Shown piece after piece: positions 18,916 to 19,461 of a stretch of 19,461 nt of DNA. The DNA lies in the NCBI RefSeq assembly GCF_000701405.1, contig NZ_JNIV01000085.1, positions 1 to 19,461 of the forward strand, written 5' to 3'. Within the stretch, counting starts at the first letter, position 1; each line of letters opens with the position of its first letter. This DNA is from Deinococcus marmoris DSM 12784 (lineage in GTDB: Bacteria; Deinococcota; Deinococci; Deinococcales; Deinococcaceae). The position numbers and the translations under genes were made by a program. The notes under the pieces are model-generated. The model did no database searches and was not told where the DNA came from. It worked only from the letters and a program-made list of their open reading frames with translations.

Positions 18916-19022
18916 CCGCCCGCGTCGGTGGGCCTTTTTCTTTATGTTGTGCTGGCGTGGTGAGGGGGCTGCCCGTTCTCGCTGGGGCTGCCGCTGCCTG
19001 TCAAACCCGCCTTTTAGAGCAG

Positions 19023-19048
19023 GTTTCCAAATTCAGTAGTCCGGAAAC
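19023..19048. repeat. short hairpin in the gap beside the transposase
   Basis: GTTTCC (19023-19028) pairs with GGAAAC (19043-19048) around a 14-base loop. The stretch 18903-19155 otherwise holds no gene. It may include the end of the insertion sequence whose transposase follows, but the opposite end is outside the window. Confidence 0.35.
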
Positions 19049-19084
19049 TTTCAAGCAGCCTTGACTCCCAGGAGCAGCAGGTTA

Positions 19085-19121
19085 GCGATCTGTGGGCGGA
19101 TTTTTTCGCAAGTCAGATCGC
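19085..19121. repeat. 8-bp inverted repeat downstream of the transposase
   Basis: GCGATCTG (19085-19092) pairs with CAGATCGC (19114-19121) across 21 bases that contain TTTTTT. It lies 34 bases past the transposase stop and may be its terminator or part of the element end. Confidence 0.45.
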
Positions 19122-19155
19122 CAGGGTAGGACCACAGAACGGCGTGGAGTCGTGG

Positions 19156-19461
19156 TCAAGCGGCTTGAGGAGGCGGCAACCGAAATAAGAGGAGTTCTTC
19201 CATCGTCCAGGGATGATCCGTCAGGCCCGCCGCCATTCCTGGCGTTCGCTCGGTCCAGCGACGATCTCCCCGCAGCCGAAGGGAGCGATGGGGACGGATG
19301 AAGTTGTAGGCCACCAAAACCAGAAAGAAATGGCGTTCCAGTCGCTCCTGATCGCTCCCGGCATGCCGGGAGCGTCGTGTCAGTGCTGGGAGCCACGTTC
19401 GTAGGGTTGCATTCAGACGCTCGACAAACGCTGTATTGATCGTGCCAGGCTTGCCCTGAGT
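19156..19461 (-). CDS. DDE transposase, C-terminal part (IS1-like), cut by window edge
   Basis: The frame runs from the right edge to a TGA at 19156-19158, giving 101 residues of the C-terminal region. INTAFVERLNATLR (8-21) carries the last catalytic glutamate of a DDE transposase. RSLRL, AYNFIRPHRS and the ending ELLLFRLPP follow in the order seen in IS1-like/InsB-related transposases. The N-terminal part, with the two aspartates, is outside the window, so whether the gene is intact cannot be judged. A 22-bp perfect palindrome sits inside the coding frame and encodes SRHAGS. Codon use is less GC-biased than in the neighbouring core genes, consistent with mobile origin. Confidence 0.75.
   Translation of the reverse strand, partial: TQGKPGTINTAFVERLNATLRTWLPALTRRSRHAGSDQERLERHFFLVLVAYNFIRPHRSLRLRGDRRWTERTPGMAAGLTDHPWTMEELLLFRLPPPQAA
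19353..19374. repeat. 22-bp perfect palindrome inside the transposase gene
   Basis: The left half CGCTCCCGGCA (19353-19363) is exactly the reverse complement of the right half TGCCGGGAGCG (19364-19374), with no spacer. In RNA it would form an 8-9 bp stem within the message; in DNA it could extrude as a cruciform or be a binding site. Confidence 0.85.

Overview
The window is high-GC bacterial DNA and looks like a Deinococcus chromosome. I infer this from the family content: an RecG with a long N-terminal extension, a cold-shock protein with a glycine-rich tail, a DUF4127 protein, and a pruA-type dehydrogenase. Just as telling are the translation starts. At least seven genes carry a TATGCT/TATACT-like -10 box only 6 to 9 bases before the start codon and have no ribosome binding site, which is the leaderless arrangement known to be common in Deinococcus. 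No rRNA, tRNA or CRISPR array was seen.

Layout. A truncated C-terminal ORF (2-262), possibly from a transposase, opens the window. A minus-strand pair follows: rsmB (16S rRNA m5C methyltransferase) and a small secreted protein (968-2248, 291-959). A 466-base divergent gap (2249-2714) holds foldable inverted repeats but no convincing gene. A plus-strand run comes next: a GAF plus degenerate HD-GYP protein (2715-3788), a 15-bp tandem repeat array, an APH-type kinase (3918-4805) and recG (4910-7255). The 317-base gap after recG contains a terminator, phased TGACA repeats and a possible small RNA. A leaderless short-chain dehydrogenase (7573-8448) then converges, through a bidirectional terminator, on a Pro/Gln-rich protein of unknown function (8509-9666). 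A gamma-carbonic-anhydrase-like protein (9767-10327) precedes a cold-shock gene with a structured downstream region (10683-11030).

The right half is mainly minus strand: pruA (11153-12730), two small membrane-anchored proteins that look like diverged tandem paralogues (12873-13262 and 13296-13646), a DUF4127 protein (13681-15246) and a GT4 glycosyltransferase (15305-16459). A lone hisA (16659-17390) runs divergently from the glycosyltransferase and convergently with a CPA1 Na+/H+ antiporter (17568-18902). The window closes in the C-terminal part of a DDE transposase (19156-19461) that contains a 22-bp perfect palindrome.

Most genes are core housekeeping functions: rRNA modification, fork repair, histidine and proline metabolism, ion homeostasis and lipid or polysaccharide glycosylation. 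No complete new defence or mobile system is evident. The least explained features are the DUF4127/twin-membrane-protein cluster, the two 15-bp tandem arrays, the degenerate HD-GYP protein and the structured gaps at 2323-2553 and 7370-7493.
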